This document shows positions 15,620 through 25,910 of a DNA stretch of 64,000 bases, piece by piece. How positions within the stretch are numbered: the stretch's first letter is position 1; each line of letters opens with the position of its first letter. The position numbers and the translations under genes are program-made. Source of the stretch: JAJVIP01 sp964405835 (GTDB lineage Bacteria; Elusimicrobiota; Elusimicrobia; F11); NCBI GenBank assembly GCA_964405835.1, contig CAYOPN010000004.1:1-64000 (forward strand), in the 5' to 3' direction. Below the pieces are notes generated by a model. That model saw nothing but the letters and a program-made list of their open reading frames with translations, was not told the origin of the DNA and searched no databases.

Positions 15620-18600
15620 ACTTCTTTAAACGCCTCGCTCTTTTCGGCTTCATTTTCAGCACCGGTTCCGCGGCTTTCGCGGCCTATACGATCACACGCA
15701 CCGACGGCGGAAACAACACGTTGCTCGTCCAAGGCCGCGAATACGAATACGTGATCACGAACACCAATACTCCGATCCGCCTCGAAGACGTATTCATCGA
15801 TGTCAGCTCTCCGAACCATGACATCATGGTGGCCCCCGGCGTGCAGACCGGCCCCAACAAATTCTCTGTCGACAACAACGGCCAGTTGGTCATCAGCATC
15901 CGTTTCCATAACCAAGGGTCCTATTCGTTAACGGTCCGTAACTCGCAGGACTCGAACAACCGGGGCACACTGAACAGCATTCAAGTGCAACGTTATCCGG
16001 TCACCTTTTCTATTACGCCGAGCAACCCGACCGTTAACGCCGCCCAACCTTTTACAATCAATGTGACGGCCATCGATGTTAACGGCATTGTCGTGACCGG
16101 CTTTGAAGATTCGGTCCAGATCCGCGACAGCCAGCTATCTTCGTTGGTTGGTTTTGTGGATGGCTCGTCCTTCGTAAACGGCACCGCCACCAATGTGCCG
16201 GTGACGGTCCTGGCCGGCAATCTGGCCAACCAATTCACACTAACGCTTACCGGCGAAATCCAGTATTACAATCCGTCCTTGCCTGCGCCTCACATGAGCC
16301 CGAACCCGACTTTGGTCAGCAACATGCTCAATTTGATTCCCGGGGCGTTCCACAAATTGATCATGCTGTTCCCCGGCGAAACGTTGAACCCCGGAAGCGG
16401 CAAATCGGGAACCGTGACCGACCAACAGTCCGGCGTTCCTGTTTCCCTGGTGACGGTCCGCCGCGTCGACCAGTGGTTCAACCCAATCCTGACGAACCCG
16501 AACCCGGCTGTCAGCGTCCAATTCACGTCTTCTCAAGTCGGTCAGGACAACCCACCTTTCCCGTTCACGCTTTCGATGACGAGCCCTTTGCTTTCAATCA
16601 CCGCGGCAATGAACCAGATTTATTTCGGCGGCAGCGGCGACCGTATCGTCAAAGCGATCCCCGATGGACAGAGCTCGCAAGAAGACTCTTCGCTGGTTCC
16701 GGCCACGCCGGGCCAAGCCGAGTCCTACACAATCGAAATCGTCGGTGTCGCGCCGAACCAGACCGTCGACACCGAGACCCTGATGCTGGTCCGCGTTCGC
16801 GCGTTTGACCAGAACGGCGACCCGCTCACCACACTTTTCGGACAAATTCCCGGCGCCGAAATGCGCGCGCTGCTTGGCAGCGGACAAGAAAGCCGCGCCT
16901 GGGTCGACACCAACGAACCGACGCTTGTTCCCGACAACGTGGTCAATTTCAGCGCCGGCGTGGCAACGATGAATTTGGTCGTCACCAAGTTCGGTTCCGA
17001 TGTCCGTCTCCATTATGTGACGCCGGTCCGCGACGCGTTGTCGATCCCGTTTAACGTGGACGTCGGCGCGCCGAACAAAGTCCATTTCACGATCCGCGGT
17101 AAAGCGCCCACCCCGGCGCAAGGCGAGACCTGGACGCCCGGCACCTATCCCGGCAACGGCGGCACGCCCCCGACAGTGAAAGTGGGGGAGGAACTGGTGG
17201 TCGAAGCGCGCATTACCGATAGACGTTGGAACCTGATTTCCGGCGGCGGCGCCAGCTACACGATGCAAATCACGAACACCGCTAACCATTTTGTCGAGTC
17301 CCGCCACATGACCCTTGGGGGCCCGACATATCAGTTCCCGGCCAACGGCGAATTTGCCTTCAATAATGATCCGGCCTTTGACCGTTCGTTCCGTGTGAAG
17401 TTCCGCACAGCCGGTCCCTCGGCCTCGCCGATTATTCCCGCGCCGCAATTCGCAGGCACCATTTCTCTCGGCACGTTTTTCAGTTCATCGAACACCGTTG
17501 TTCCCGAGGTGTACAGCAAGCTCGTGATCGCGGCCCCGGGAGAAACGCTCCGTCCCGGCACCGACACCGAACCGGACGGAAAGACGGGCACTCCGTCTTC
17601 CCAAGCCGCCGGCGTGCAGTTCAATACGATCGCCTACGCGACCGACCTCTATTTCAATCCGGTGATCAACAGTCCTTTCCCGACCGTTAATTTCACATTG
17701 ACCCCCGCGCTGGCCGCGAGTTTCGTGAGCGGCACGCTGCCGGCGGCGATGCAAAGCGGCCAAAGAAATTTCACGGTCACGCTCGGCAGCGGCACAAACG
17801 TGCGTTTGTTCGACAACGCCACGCCGGCCATTTTCCAACAAGTCTCCGTTCCTATTTCCCATGGACCGTTGGACCATTTCCGTTTGACGTTGAACGCGGT
17901 GGGTGACAAAGAAGCCGGTGTTCCTTTCAATGTGACGATCCGCGCGGAAGACCAGTACAACAATCAGGTCCTTAACTTTAACCAGGCCGTCGCCTTGACA
18001 CCCAACACCGGGGCGGCCACGATGAACCCGACCTCGGTCAATTTGGTCAACGGATCGCTCACGCTTGATATGACGATGTTCGCTTCCACTCCCGCCGCGC
18101 GTATTCAGATGTCGCTCGGCAGCGTGATTTCAAACAGCCCGACGTTTGTGGTCCGCGTGAATTCGCAGGGATATCGCCGCTTGCTCTTGTTGCTGCCGGG
18201 GGAAACCTTGGCCCAAGGCACCTTGGCCGGAAAAACCGGGACACCGACGCCGGTCACGGTCGGCGTGGTCAGCATCGCCCGCGCGTTGGCTTGCGACCTT
18301 TATTTCAACCCACTTGATACGGCCGGCACAGTCAGCTTTGCGAGCAACCACTTGTCTCAATTCGGCTCCGCTCAAGGAAACCTCGCCAATGTCGACGGAC
18401 ATGGCGAATATTCGACCACTCTTATTTTGAAAAACGCCACCACGCACACGATTACATTGGTGGATGTGAATAACGGGTCGGTTTCCGGCTCCACGTCGGC
18501 CATCCAAGGATTGGTTGGAACTTACAAGAAGCTTCAAGTGCTCGCGCCCGGTGAAACCGCCGACCCGGACCAAGCGAACGGCAAGACCGGGACGCCGCTC

Positions 18601-21501
18601 ACCCAAAAAGTTTCGACGCCTTTCACGCTCACCATGCGCGCCGTGGACGACTTCTGGAACCTGGTCACATTCAACGGTGGCGATACCAATTTATCGGCGA
18701 GCATCGTGGCCGCGATGTTCAACCCGCCGAACAACAACGGCGGCGTAAGCCCGCGTCCTTTTACAAATGGCGTGACGACGCGTGATGCCATTATCGGTCA
18801 ACAAGGCCTGGTGACACTGACCGTCCGTGACGATGCGAACCTGACCAAACCCGGTCAAAGCGTCGAAGTGCAAGTGGACCCGGGCCCAATTTATGTGTTC
18901 ACAACGGCCCAGACCGCTACCGCCGGCCAAGCTTTCCCGCCGGTGACGATCAGTCTTGAAGAAAACGGCGTCCCCGTGAACGGCTACAACCGGTCGATAT
19001 TTTTGACCGCCGATCTCACTTCGGGCGGCCCGGCGTCGGGCGGATTCAACCCGGACGGCTCGCCCCGCGAATACGTGATGACCAACGGCCAAGTTGTGAT
19101 CAACGATTTGAGCTACGCGTATGTTGAAAACATCAAGATCCGTCTTTCCGATGACTTCAACCGCCTTGCTTTCTCGGACCCGATTGAAGTTATTCCAAGC
19201 GGATTAAAATACCGCGTCACGGTCCCTTCCTCCGATGTTATCGCCGGTCCGCCGTCCAACTTTCCTGTGCGCGTGGAACTGCTTGAACAGAACACCAACA
19301 CGCTGGTCAAGAACCACGACCATACCGTGGACGTTGCGGTGCTTTCCGCGATCAACGCAACCACCGATGGCGCTTACAGCGTCACCACCGCCAACTTGGT
19401 CCAAGGCGTCGCCAATTTCGCGCAGTCGTACACCAAAGCGGAATCGATCATCATTACTATTACAGAGTCCGCGACCACCGGTGACCCCAACTTCGTCATT
19501 CCGTCGCAAAACAGCAACAACGTGAACGTGGTGGCCGATGGCTACAAGAAACTTTTGTTGGTGATGCCCGGTGAGACCCACGTGCCGGGCGTGACCTCCG
19601 CCACCGGTAAGACCGGAACGCCGACGTCACGTCAGAAAGGCGTACCGTTCCTGGCCCAAGTGCGCGGCGTGGACCAATACTGGAACGTCGCTCAGTCATT
19701 CAGTGGCGGCGCCATCCGTTTTGAATCGAACGACTTACCGCCCTCCATCATGTTGACCAATCCCACAAACCAGGACGCGCCGCTCGTGAACGGTGAAAGC
19801 GCTTCCTTTATCCACATGGACAACCCGGGCAGCTGGTCGGTGACGGTAAAAGACTCGAACAATTCCTTGATCAGCGTGCAATCGGTGTTGTTGGCCGTTG
19901 GTGGCCTCTATTACCAAGTGGACGGCATCCCGGCCCAAGTCCACGCCGGCCCACCCACGCAATTCACGATGAACGTGACGCTTTACGATTCGATAACAAA
20001 CCTGCCGGTCACAAGCGCGAACCAGGCTCTCATACTGGAAGCGCGTTATGCGAACGGCACGTTGGCCGCGGGCAACCTCGGCATCACCAGCGCCCAATTG
20101 TCCAACGGCACGGTCGGCATCACAAACCAGAGTTATTCGATCGCAGAAAATATCTTCATCCACGTCCGCGACGCCATCGGCAACACGGGCTCGAGCGCCA
20201 TCATTAACTTCATCCCGCGCCAAGTCCGTTATGTGTTTGAGACGCCGGCCGACGCCGACGTGAACACGCCTTTTAATGTGACCATCCGCGCCATCGATCA
20301 GGACACCGGCAGCGAAGTGCGGAACTTGAACCGCACCAACACGCTGGCGGCGTTCGCTTCACTCACCGGCCTTCCGGTCACCGGCAGCTTTGTTCCGGGC
20401 ACCGTGAACATCGTTAATGGTACCGGCCAAGTATCGGCCACCTACAACATCGCCGAATCGATCTTCCTTCAAATGACGGACTCGACGCCGCTTAATGGCC
20501 AAAGTCCGCCCACGCAGCCGACCTATTCTTCCAACGGCTCGATCAACATTCACCCTGGCGCGTTGTCGGATTTGACCGGCATTGCCGACTTTGCGATGCA
20601 ATCCAACGAGACCCGCAATTTCACTGTTACCGCGCTCGATGCGTTCGGCAATATCATCCCCGGCCAAAACTTGGTCTTCCGCGTGAACGCCATTGACCCG
20701 CCCGGACAGATGGCGATGAACGGCCAAGCCGACCTCTATTCGGCCGACGTCAACAGCGCCGGTCAACTGAACGTCACTTTCCGGCCCTCGGTCAACACGA
20801 ATGGTCTGGTTGAAATCGTGATAGCCGATGGAACACGGCCGAACGGTTACACCAAAACGGTTTTGATCGCCATGAACGGCTGGACGCTGAACCCGGCGCG
20901 CGCGCTCGGTCTTGGCGAAAACCGTATCCCGGTGGGCACGCGTCTGAAACTCGATATCAGCCAACGACCTGGCACCGGCGGGACCGTCCGTACTTTTTAT
21001 CGCGTGGACAACGGCCCGTGGCAGCTTTACGACGCGAACAACGGCGTCGCGGGTTTTGATCAAACCCGCAGTTACAACCTCGAATGGTATTCGGAAGTCT
21101 GCTACGACCTGGCTTGTACAAACCCCATCAGCGAACTTTCCATCAGCGGCGCGCCTAACTTTGCCAGCGTGACGACCTATATCGTGACGGACAACATCAA
21201 CGGCTACCCCAGTCCGTTTAACCCGAAAGCGACCGATGGGAACAATTACCTCACGATTCAATACCCGCTTCAAACGGCGACAAGCGTGGAAATAGACATC
21301 TACGACCTCTTCGGCCAGAAAGTCTGGCACAAGGACATCAACGGAGGGGAGCAAGGCGGGGAAGCGCGGATGGACAACCGGGTGTTTTGGTTCGGTACCA
21401 ACGATGAAGGCCACACTGTTGCAAATGGTGGGTATATCGTGACTGTTAAGCCCGGCGGGTCCTCGCAGACAATGAAAACAAAGGTCCTGGTTGTGAAATA
21501 A
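15616..21501 (+). CDS. 1,961-residue secreted multi-Ig repeat protein with FlgD/sorting-like C-terminus
   Basis: The start is the ATG overlapping the previous stop. It gives a textbook signal peptide (MNFFKRLALFGFIFSTGSAAFA). The body is a string of Ig or filamin-like beta domains with recurring phrases such as FNVTIRAxDQ and VNLVNGS. At least five copies of a PGET...GKTGTP...AxDxYFNP unit lie between about residues 245 and 1360. The last 100 residues (GYPSPFNPKATDGNN, VEIDIYDLFGQKVW, GGYIVTVKPG) match the FlgD-Ig or type-A sorting fold. It is probably a surface or secreted adhesin or filament and the main cargo of the linked PorV, motor and TonB genes. No enzymatic motif was seen. Confidence 0.75.
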   Translation: MNFFKRLALFGFIFSTGSAAFAAYTITRTDGGNNTLLVQGREYEYVITNTNTPIRLEDVFIDVSSPNHDIMVAPGVQTGPNKFSVDNNGQLVISIRFHNQGSYSLTVRNSQDSNNRGTLNSIQVQRYPVTFSITPSNPTVNAAQPFTINVTAIDVNGIVVTGFEDSVQIRDSQLSSLVGFVDGSSFVNGTATNVPVTVLAGNLANQFTLTLTGEIQYYNPSLPAPHMSPNPTLVSNMLNLIPGAFHKLIMLFPGETLNPGSGKSGTVTDQQSGVPVSLVTVRRVDQWFNPILTNPNPAVSVQFTSSQVGQDNPPFPFTLSMTSPLLSITAAMNQIYFGGSGDRIVKAIPDGQSSQEDSSLVPATPGQAESYTIEIVGVAPNQTVDTETLMLVRVRAFDQNGDPLTTLFGQIPGAEMRALLGSGQESRAWVDTNEPTLVPDNVVNFSAGVATMNLVVTKFGSDVRLHYVTPVRDALSIPFNVDVGAPNKVHFTIRGKAPTPAQGETWTPGTYPGNGGTPPTVKVGEELVVEARITDRRWNLISGGGASYTMQITNTANHFVESRHMTLGGPTYQFPANGEFAFNNDPAFDRSFRVKFRTAGPSASPIIPAPQFAGTISLGTFFSSSNTVVPEVYSKLVIAAPGETLRPGTDTEPDGKTGTPSSQAAGVQFNTIAYATDLYFNPVINSPFPTVNFTLTPALAASFVSGTLPAAMQSGQRNFTVTLGSGTNVRLFDNATPAIFQQVSVPISHGPLDHFRLTLNAVGDKEAGVPFNVTIRAEDQYNNQVLNFNQAVALTPNTGAATMNPTSVNLVNGSLTLDMTMFASTPAARIQMSLGSVISNSPTFVVRVNSQGYRRLLLLLPGETLAQGTLAGKTGTPTPVTVGVVSIARALACDLYFNPLDTAGTVSFASNHLSQFGSAQGNLANVDGHGEYSTTLILKNATTHTITLVDVNNGSVSGSTSAIQGLVGTYKKLQVLAPGETADPDQANGKTGTPLTQKVSTPFTLTMRAVDDFWNLVTFNGGDTNLSASIVAAMFNPPNNNGGVSPRPFTNGVTTRDAIIGQQGLVTLTVRDDANLTKPGQSVEVQVDPGPIYVFTTAQTATAGQAFPPVTISLEENGVPVNGYNRSIFLTADLTSGGPASGGFNPDGSPREYVMTNGQVVINDLSYAYVENIKIRLSDDFNRLAFSDPIEVIPSGLKYRVTVPSSDVIAGPPSNFPVRVELLEQNTNTLVKNHDHTVDVAVLSAINATTDGAYSVTTANLVQGVANFAQSYTKAESIIITITESATTGDPNFVIPSQNSNNVNVVADGYKKLLLVMPGETHVPGVTSATGKTGTPTSRQKGVPFLAQVRGVDQYWNVAQSFSGGAIRFESNDLPPSIMLTNPTNQDAPLVNGESASFIHMDNPGSWSVTVKDSNNSLISVQSVLLAVGGLYYQVDGIPAQVHAGPPTQFTMNVTLYDSITNLPVTSANQALILEARYANGTLAAGNLGITSAQLSNGTVGITNQSYSIAENIFIHVRDAIGNTGSSAIINFIPRQVRYVFETPADADVNTPFNVTIRAIDQDTGSEVRNLNRTNTLAAFASLTGLPVTGSFVPGTVNIVNGTGQVSATYNIAESIFLQMTDSTPLNGQSPPTQPTYSSNGSINIHPGALSDLTGIADFAMQSNETRNFTVTALDAFGNIIPGQNLVFRVNAIDPPGQMAMNGQADLYSADVNSAGQLNVTFRPSVNTNGLVEIVIADGTRPNGYTKTVLIAMNGWTLNPARALGLGENRIPVGTRLKLDISQRPGTGGTVRTFYRVDNGPWQLYDANNGVAGFDQTRSYNLEWYSEVCYDLACTNPISELSISGAPNFASVTTYIVTDNINGYPSPFNPKATDGNNYLTIQYPLQTATSVEIDIYDLFGQKVWHKDINGGEQGGEARMDNRVFWFGTNDEGHTVANGGYIVTVKPGGSSQTMKTKVLVVK
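16351..19690 (+). repeat. Five-copy PGET/GKTGTP protein repeat inside the surface protein
   Basis: Copies begin near 16351, 17518, 18175, 18526 and 19543. Each opens with (K/R)L followed by hydrophobics and PGET, then GKTGTP or GKSGT, then about 15 residues later a D-x-(Y/F/W)-(F/W)-N element. Spacing is irregular because other Ig-like units lie between them. The boundaries are approximate. Confidence 0.7.
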
Positions 21502-21514
21502 AAAGGCGATCCCA

Positions 21515-22873
21515 ATGTCAAACTTAACCCTCAAATCGAATCTCAAAATCGCACTGGTTTTAACACTGGTTGCGGGCACTTTTGAGAACCAGGCCTGGGC
21601 GGCTTCCTCTTACGGCCAAGCCTCGGACCTGTTTAATGTGGGGGCGGGCGCGCGTTCCATGGCGATGGGCGGCGCTTTCACAGGTTTAGCTGACGATGCT
21701 TCCGCTCCGTATTTCAATCCCGCCGGTTTGGCGTTCCTGGACGAACATCAGTTGATGGTGATGCACGCGCCGCTCTTTATTGATACCAGCTACAACTACA
21801 TCGCTTCCGCCAACCCGCTCGGAGACCGTTTGGGTGCGCTGGCCTTGTCCGATGCCATGTTGTTGTCCGACGGCTTTCAGCTTCGCGATACCAACAACCA
21901 GTTGCTCGACGAAAATGGCTCGCTTAACAACAACGCCATCCTCGGTTCTTACGCCCGCAAGATCACACAAAAACTTGCCGTCGGTGGAAACGCCAAATTT
22001 ATCCAACAGAAAGTGGCCGGTTTTTCGGACAGCACGCTCGGCATGGATGCGGGCGTCCTTTATAAACCGGCGCCGGTGATCAGCATGGGGCTCTTTTTGG
22101 GAAACTTCAATTCGCCCAGCATCAAACTTCAGACGTCCGAAGATATTTATCGCCCGATCACGCGTTTTGGCTTGGCTTCAGAGATTTTTAAAGGCCGTTT
22201 GGTCCTCACCGCGGACATGACCAAGGTCAGCCAGCAGGACAACCTGTTCGCCGCCGGCGCCGAGTTGGCCGCCAACCGCTTTTTCTCGATCCGGACTGGT
22301 TTTAACGCGAACCGGAGTTACACTCTCGGCATGGGCCTCAATATGAAAAAACTGCGCGTGGACTATGCGTTCAGCAACACGGACATCGGCCAGTTCAACA
22401 AAGTTTCTCTCACCTACGCGTGGGCGAACATTTACAAGACAGACATCGAACCTCCGATGAAAGAAGGCCGCGCGATTTACCCTCTCAGCGGGTTTGAAAA
22501 CCAAGTTGTGTTCAAGACCTCGGTCCCGTCACACTCGGTCGCCAAATGGACCTTGGACATCACCGATGCGGAAGGAAAACAAGTTCGCCGCTTGGAAGGC
22601 GACCTCCACCCGCCGGCCGAAATCAACTGGGACGCCAAGAACAACATCGGCGCTCCGACGGTTGACGGCACCTACAACTACCACTTTACGGTCAACTACA
22701 AGAACGGCAAGAGATGGGAGAACGAAGGCAACCTGAAACTCGCTCTCCCCGATCACGAACGCAAAGAAGTGATCGACATGAGCCTGGAGCTGAACGGCGC
22801 AAAAGAAGGCGAGATGACCGCCGAAACCAATTCAGAAGCCGAAGTGATGCCGCAACCGGAGGCGGCGCAGTAA
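21515..22873 (+). CDS. PorV/UPF0164-type barrel with C-terminal FlgD-like Ig domain (third paralogue)
   Basis: 452 residues. Signal peptide ending NQAWA, then the PorV signature (DLFNVGAGARSMAMGGAFTGLADD and APYFNPAGLAFL) and barrel strands to about residue 320. Unlike the other two copies it continues with a FlgD-Ig-like domain (WTLDITDAEGKQVRRLEG, EINWDAKNNIGAPTVDGTYNYHFTV) and an acidic tail. It sits 13 bases after the giant secreted protein and 43 before the TPR protein. This suggests it is the dedicated outer-membrane partner of the former. The periplasmic Ig domain could dock to the TPR or TonB proteins. That last point is inference. Confidence 0.8.
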   Translation: MSNLTLKSNLKIALVLTLVAGTFENQAWAASSYGQASDLFNVGAGARSMAMGGAFTGLADDASAPYFNPAGLAFLDEHQLMVMHAPLFIDTSYNYIASANPLGDRLGALALSDAMLLSDGFQLRDTNNQLLDENGSLNNNAILGSYARKITQKLAVGGNAKFIQQKVAGFSDSTLGMDAGVLYKPAPVISMGLFLGNFNSPSIKLQTSEDIYRPITRFGLASEIFKGRLVLTADMTKVSQQDNLFAAGAELAANRFFSIRTGFNANRSYTLGMGLNMKKLRVDYAFSNTDIGQFNKVSLTYAWANIYKTDIEPPMKEGRAIYPLSGFENQVVFKTSVPSHSVAKWTLDITDAEGKQVRRLEGDLHPPAEINWDAKNNIGAPTVDGTYNYHFTVNYKNGKRWENEGNLKLALPDHERKEVIDMSLELNGAKEGEMTAETNSEAEVMPQPEAAQ

Positions 22874-22916
22874 TCACGCAGTAAGAGCACGTCACACAGA
22901 AGAGGGGAACAGACAC

Positions 22917-25898
22917 ATGAATTCAATTGCTCGGAGCCTTATCTCCATGAGCTTGGTGGGACATCTCGTCGCGCCGGCGTTCGCCGTTTCCCAGGATCCC
23001 CTTCAACAATTCAAACTCGCCTCCCTCGCCTACGAAAACAAACGCCTCGACAGCGCCTCCCAGGAATACGAGGGGTTCATCAAACACTTCCCAAACCACC
23101 GCCTCGCCGCCCAGGCCCGTCTTGCGCTTGGGGAAATCAAATTTGAACTAAAGAAATATCCCGACGCCGCCGATGAATATACGGCGGTGATCAAAAAACA
23201 TCCCGGAAGTTACGAGGCGATGAACGCGGAGCTGCGCCTTGGACAGTGCGAATACAACATGAAGAAGTACCTGAACGCGATCGACCACTTTACGGTCGTA
23301 AAAAACAAAGCGCCGAAGGTGCTGCGTTCCGAAGCGCTTTTGGGATGGGCGCTTTCGCTGGTGGCGCTGAACAGCCACGAGAAAGCGGAGAACATGCTTG
23401 TTGAGCTTTTGCAGTCCTATCCGAAATACAAAACCAACGCGGCCGCCGTTGTTCCGCTGGGGCTTCTTTATATGGAGCGCAACCGCCTGCAAGATGCGCT
23501 GGAAACACTTTCCATGATCAAAGACGACCTGGGAGCCCGTTACTACCACGGCGTGGTGTTGCGCATGATGGACCAGACCATCGCGGCATCACAAATGTTC
23601 AAAGATGTTTTTCAGGAAGACCCGACCGGCCCCTGGGCAGACAAAGCCCAGCTCCAAATGGCCGAGGCCTATTACAAGGTCAACGAACTCAATCTCGCCT
23701 ACGACAGCTTTCGCAAAGTCTATGACAAGTTCCAACTGAGCCCATTGCGCCCGTACGCGCTTCACCGCATGGCCTGCATCCAATTCCATCTCGGCCGTTA
23801 CCAGGAAGCCGGCCTCAAATGGGAACAGCTTGTCCGAACCTTTGAAGACGACGTGAACCTGCCTTACGCGATTTACATGATGGGAGAGATGGCGCTCCGC
23901 CAAGGCGAATACGGCAAGGCCATTTCGTTCTTCAGTCAGATCACGGATGCGCACGAGCTGCGCATGGACGCGCAGTACAAAATCACCTGGTGCCTCGCGC
24001 AACAGAAACAAGACGACACCGCGGTGGCCCGCGCCGAGAAATTCCTGAAGGAATATCCGTGGGGCGAATTGGCCGCCAAGACACACCTGCTCAAAGGCAT
24101 TTGCTTGCAGCGAATGAAGAAGTACATCGAAGCGAACGCGGAATATCAGATCGTTCTCGACCAATTTGGAAAATCAATCCATGCGGAGAAGGCCCTCTAT
24201 TTGATGGGAACGTCCTATTTCCAAAACAAACAATTGGCGGAAATCGTGACGTCGTTGAACTCCCAGCTGAAATTGGCGCCGGTGAGCCCGACGCGTTGGC
24301 AAGCGGAAAGCTATCTGTGGGTGGCCGAAGCCTATTACGCGCTGGACCAATATGACGCCGCGCAACGGACGTATCAATTGATTGTCGACAATTACAAAGA
24401 CACACCGAAACTGGCGCATGCCATGTTGGGTGTGGCGGCAGCCTTGGCCAAACAGGGCGACTATGACAACGCGGCCGTCGCGCACGAACGCGCGCTGGGA
24501 ATGGCGGAAACGCTCAAGAGCAAAGAAGTCAAACGTTCGGTGCTCATGGACACGGCCCAGGTGCTTTTCACGCAGAAGAAATACGACAAGGCCATGGGCT
24601 ACTTCGACGAATTTGTGAACCGCTATCCGGATGATTCGCTGGTCCCCGAAGCGCTCTTTCAGGCCGGTGTTTGTTTCTACCGTCTTGAGTACTACACCGA
24701 AGCGATCACCCGCTGGAACAAAGTGGTCTCCGGTTATCCGACAAACGGTCTGGCTCCAAAGGCCCTGTTCGAAATGGCCAAGACCCAGTTTGGTCTCGGC
24801 AAATACGACGAAGCCGGGAAACAATTTCAATTGCTCATCGACAAATACCCGCAGGCCGACAACGTGAAAGACGCGCGCATCCAGATTGCGCAGTGTTATT
24901 ACAACCAGGGCCAATTTGAACTGGCCACCAAACGCTTGCAGGAATTCCTGAACAACTATCCGAAAGACCCGAAGGCCAAAGACGTTCTGGAACTGTTGCA
25001 GATGGCGCACTATCGCGATGCCAAGGGGAAAGGCGATATGGCGCTTCTGACCGACAAATTCCCGAAGAGCAAACTGACGGCCGACATTTACTGGCAGTCC
25101 GGCGCCGACGCGTTCAACGCCAAGCAATACAAACAGGCGTTGGAATTCTTCCGCAAACTGGTCGGAGATTTCCCTGACGCGCAGCAGGTGGGACAGGCCT
25201 ATTACTATATGGCCGAATCGCACTTTGCGCTGGAGGAATACGCGAACGCCGTGACCGCGTACAAAAATTTCGTCCTGAACTTTCCAGAACACCCGAGCCG
25301 CATTCAAGCGCTGTTCCGCCTGGGCGTAAGCCACTTCCAGACGCAGAATTACCGCGAAGCCGTGATCGCGTTTAACGACACGCTGGAAGCCGACCCGAAC
25401 GGCGGCCTGGCGCGCGACGCGCTGGTCAATATTCCGCTCTGCTACAAAAAGATGGGACAGCCGGCGCAGGCCATCTCGGCCCACGAACGTTTCTTGCAGC
25501 GCTACGGCAACGACCCGCAACGCAACAAAGTTTTGTTGGAGATGGGCGCGCTCTACGAAGAAATGAAGAACTACGAAGCGGCCGTGAAGAGCTTCGAAGC
25601 CATTCCAGAGAATTCGGACGAGTCGTTTGACGCGCTGGTCGGCCTCGGCCGCCTCTACCGCCTGATGAAATTGCCCAACCAGGAACTGCTTGTGTACGAA
25701 AAACTTCGCGGTAAGGGGCCGAAATCAAACGAAGTCCGTTTGACCGGCATGGTCACTCTGGCCGAGATGTACCAGGAAATGGGCAAAGTGGACGATTCCA
25801 TTTCGGTCTACGAAGACATCGCCGCCAACAGCGCCAATCCGGATTGGAAACAAGCGGCGTTGGACCGCGCAAAAACGCTTCGATCAGAAGTCAAATAG
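22917..25898 (+). CDS. 993-residue periplasmic TPR protein
   Basis: A short export signal (GHLVAPAFA) precedes nearly uninterrupted tetratricopeptide repeats from about residue 25 to the end. These are recognisable as recurring A-x-x-x-(Y/F)-x-x-(L/I)-x-x-x-(Y/F)-P units (for example YEGFIKHFPNH, FVNRYPDDSL, FLNNYPKDPK). By spacing there are more than twenty. Such TPR superhelices act as periplasmic assembly scaffolds, as in BamD, YbgF/CpoB and the TPR components of gliding machines. It is followed at 12 bases by exbB, so it is probably a structural partner of the motor. A ribosome site AGAGGGG precedes the start. Confidence 0.85.
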   Translation: MNSIARSLISMSLVGHLVAPAFAVSQDPLQQFKLASLAYENKRLDSASQEYEGFIKHFPNHRLAAQARLALGEIKFELKKYPDAADEYTAVIKKHPGSYEAMNAELRLGQCEYNMKKYLNAIDHFTVVKNKAPKVLRSEALLGWALSLVALNSHEKAENMLVELLQSYPKYKTNAAAVVPLGLLYMERNRLQDALETLSMIKDDLGARYYHGVVLRMMDQTIAASQMFKDVFQEDPTGPWADKAQLQMAEAYYKVNELNLAYDSFRKVYDKFQLSPLRPYALHRMACIQFHLGRYQEAGLKWEQLVRTFEDDVNLPYAIYMMGEMALRQGEYGKAISFFSQITDAHELRMDAQYKITWCLAQQKQDDTAVARAEKFLKEYPWGELAAKTHLLKGICLQRMKKYIEANAEYQIVLDQFGKSIHAEKALYLMGTSYFQNKQLAEIVTSLNSQLKLAPVSPTRWQAESYLWVAEAYYALDQYDAAQRTYQLIVDNYKDTPKLAHAMLGVAAALAKQGDYDNAAVAHERALGMAETLKSKEVKRSVLMDTAQVLFTQKKYDKAMGYFDEFVNRYPDDSLVPEALFQAGVCFYRLEYYTEAITRWNKVVSGYPTNGLAPKALFEMAKTQFGLGKYDEAGKQFQLLIDKYPQADNVKDARIQIAQCYYNQGQFELATKRLQEFLNNYPKDPKAKDVLELLQMAHYRDAKGKGDMALLTDKFPKSKLTADIYWQSGADAFNAKQYKQALEFFRKLVGDFPDAQQVGQAYYYMAESHFALEEYANAVTAYKNFVLNFPEHPSRIQALFRLGVSHFQTQNYREAVIAFNDTLEADPNGGLARDALVNIPLCYKKMGQPAQAISAHERFLQRYGNDPQRNKVLLEMGALYEEMKNYEAAVKSFEAIPENSDESFDALVGLGRLYRLMKLPNQELLVYEKLRGKGPKSNEVRLTGMVTLAEMYQEMGKVDDSISVYEDIAANSANPDWKQAALDRAKTLRSEVK

Positions 25899-25910
25899 GA
25901 GGGAAAGATC

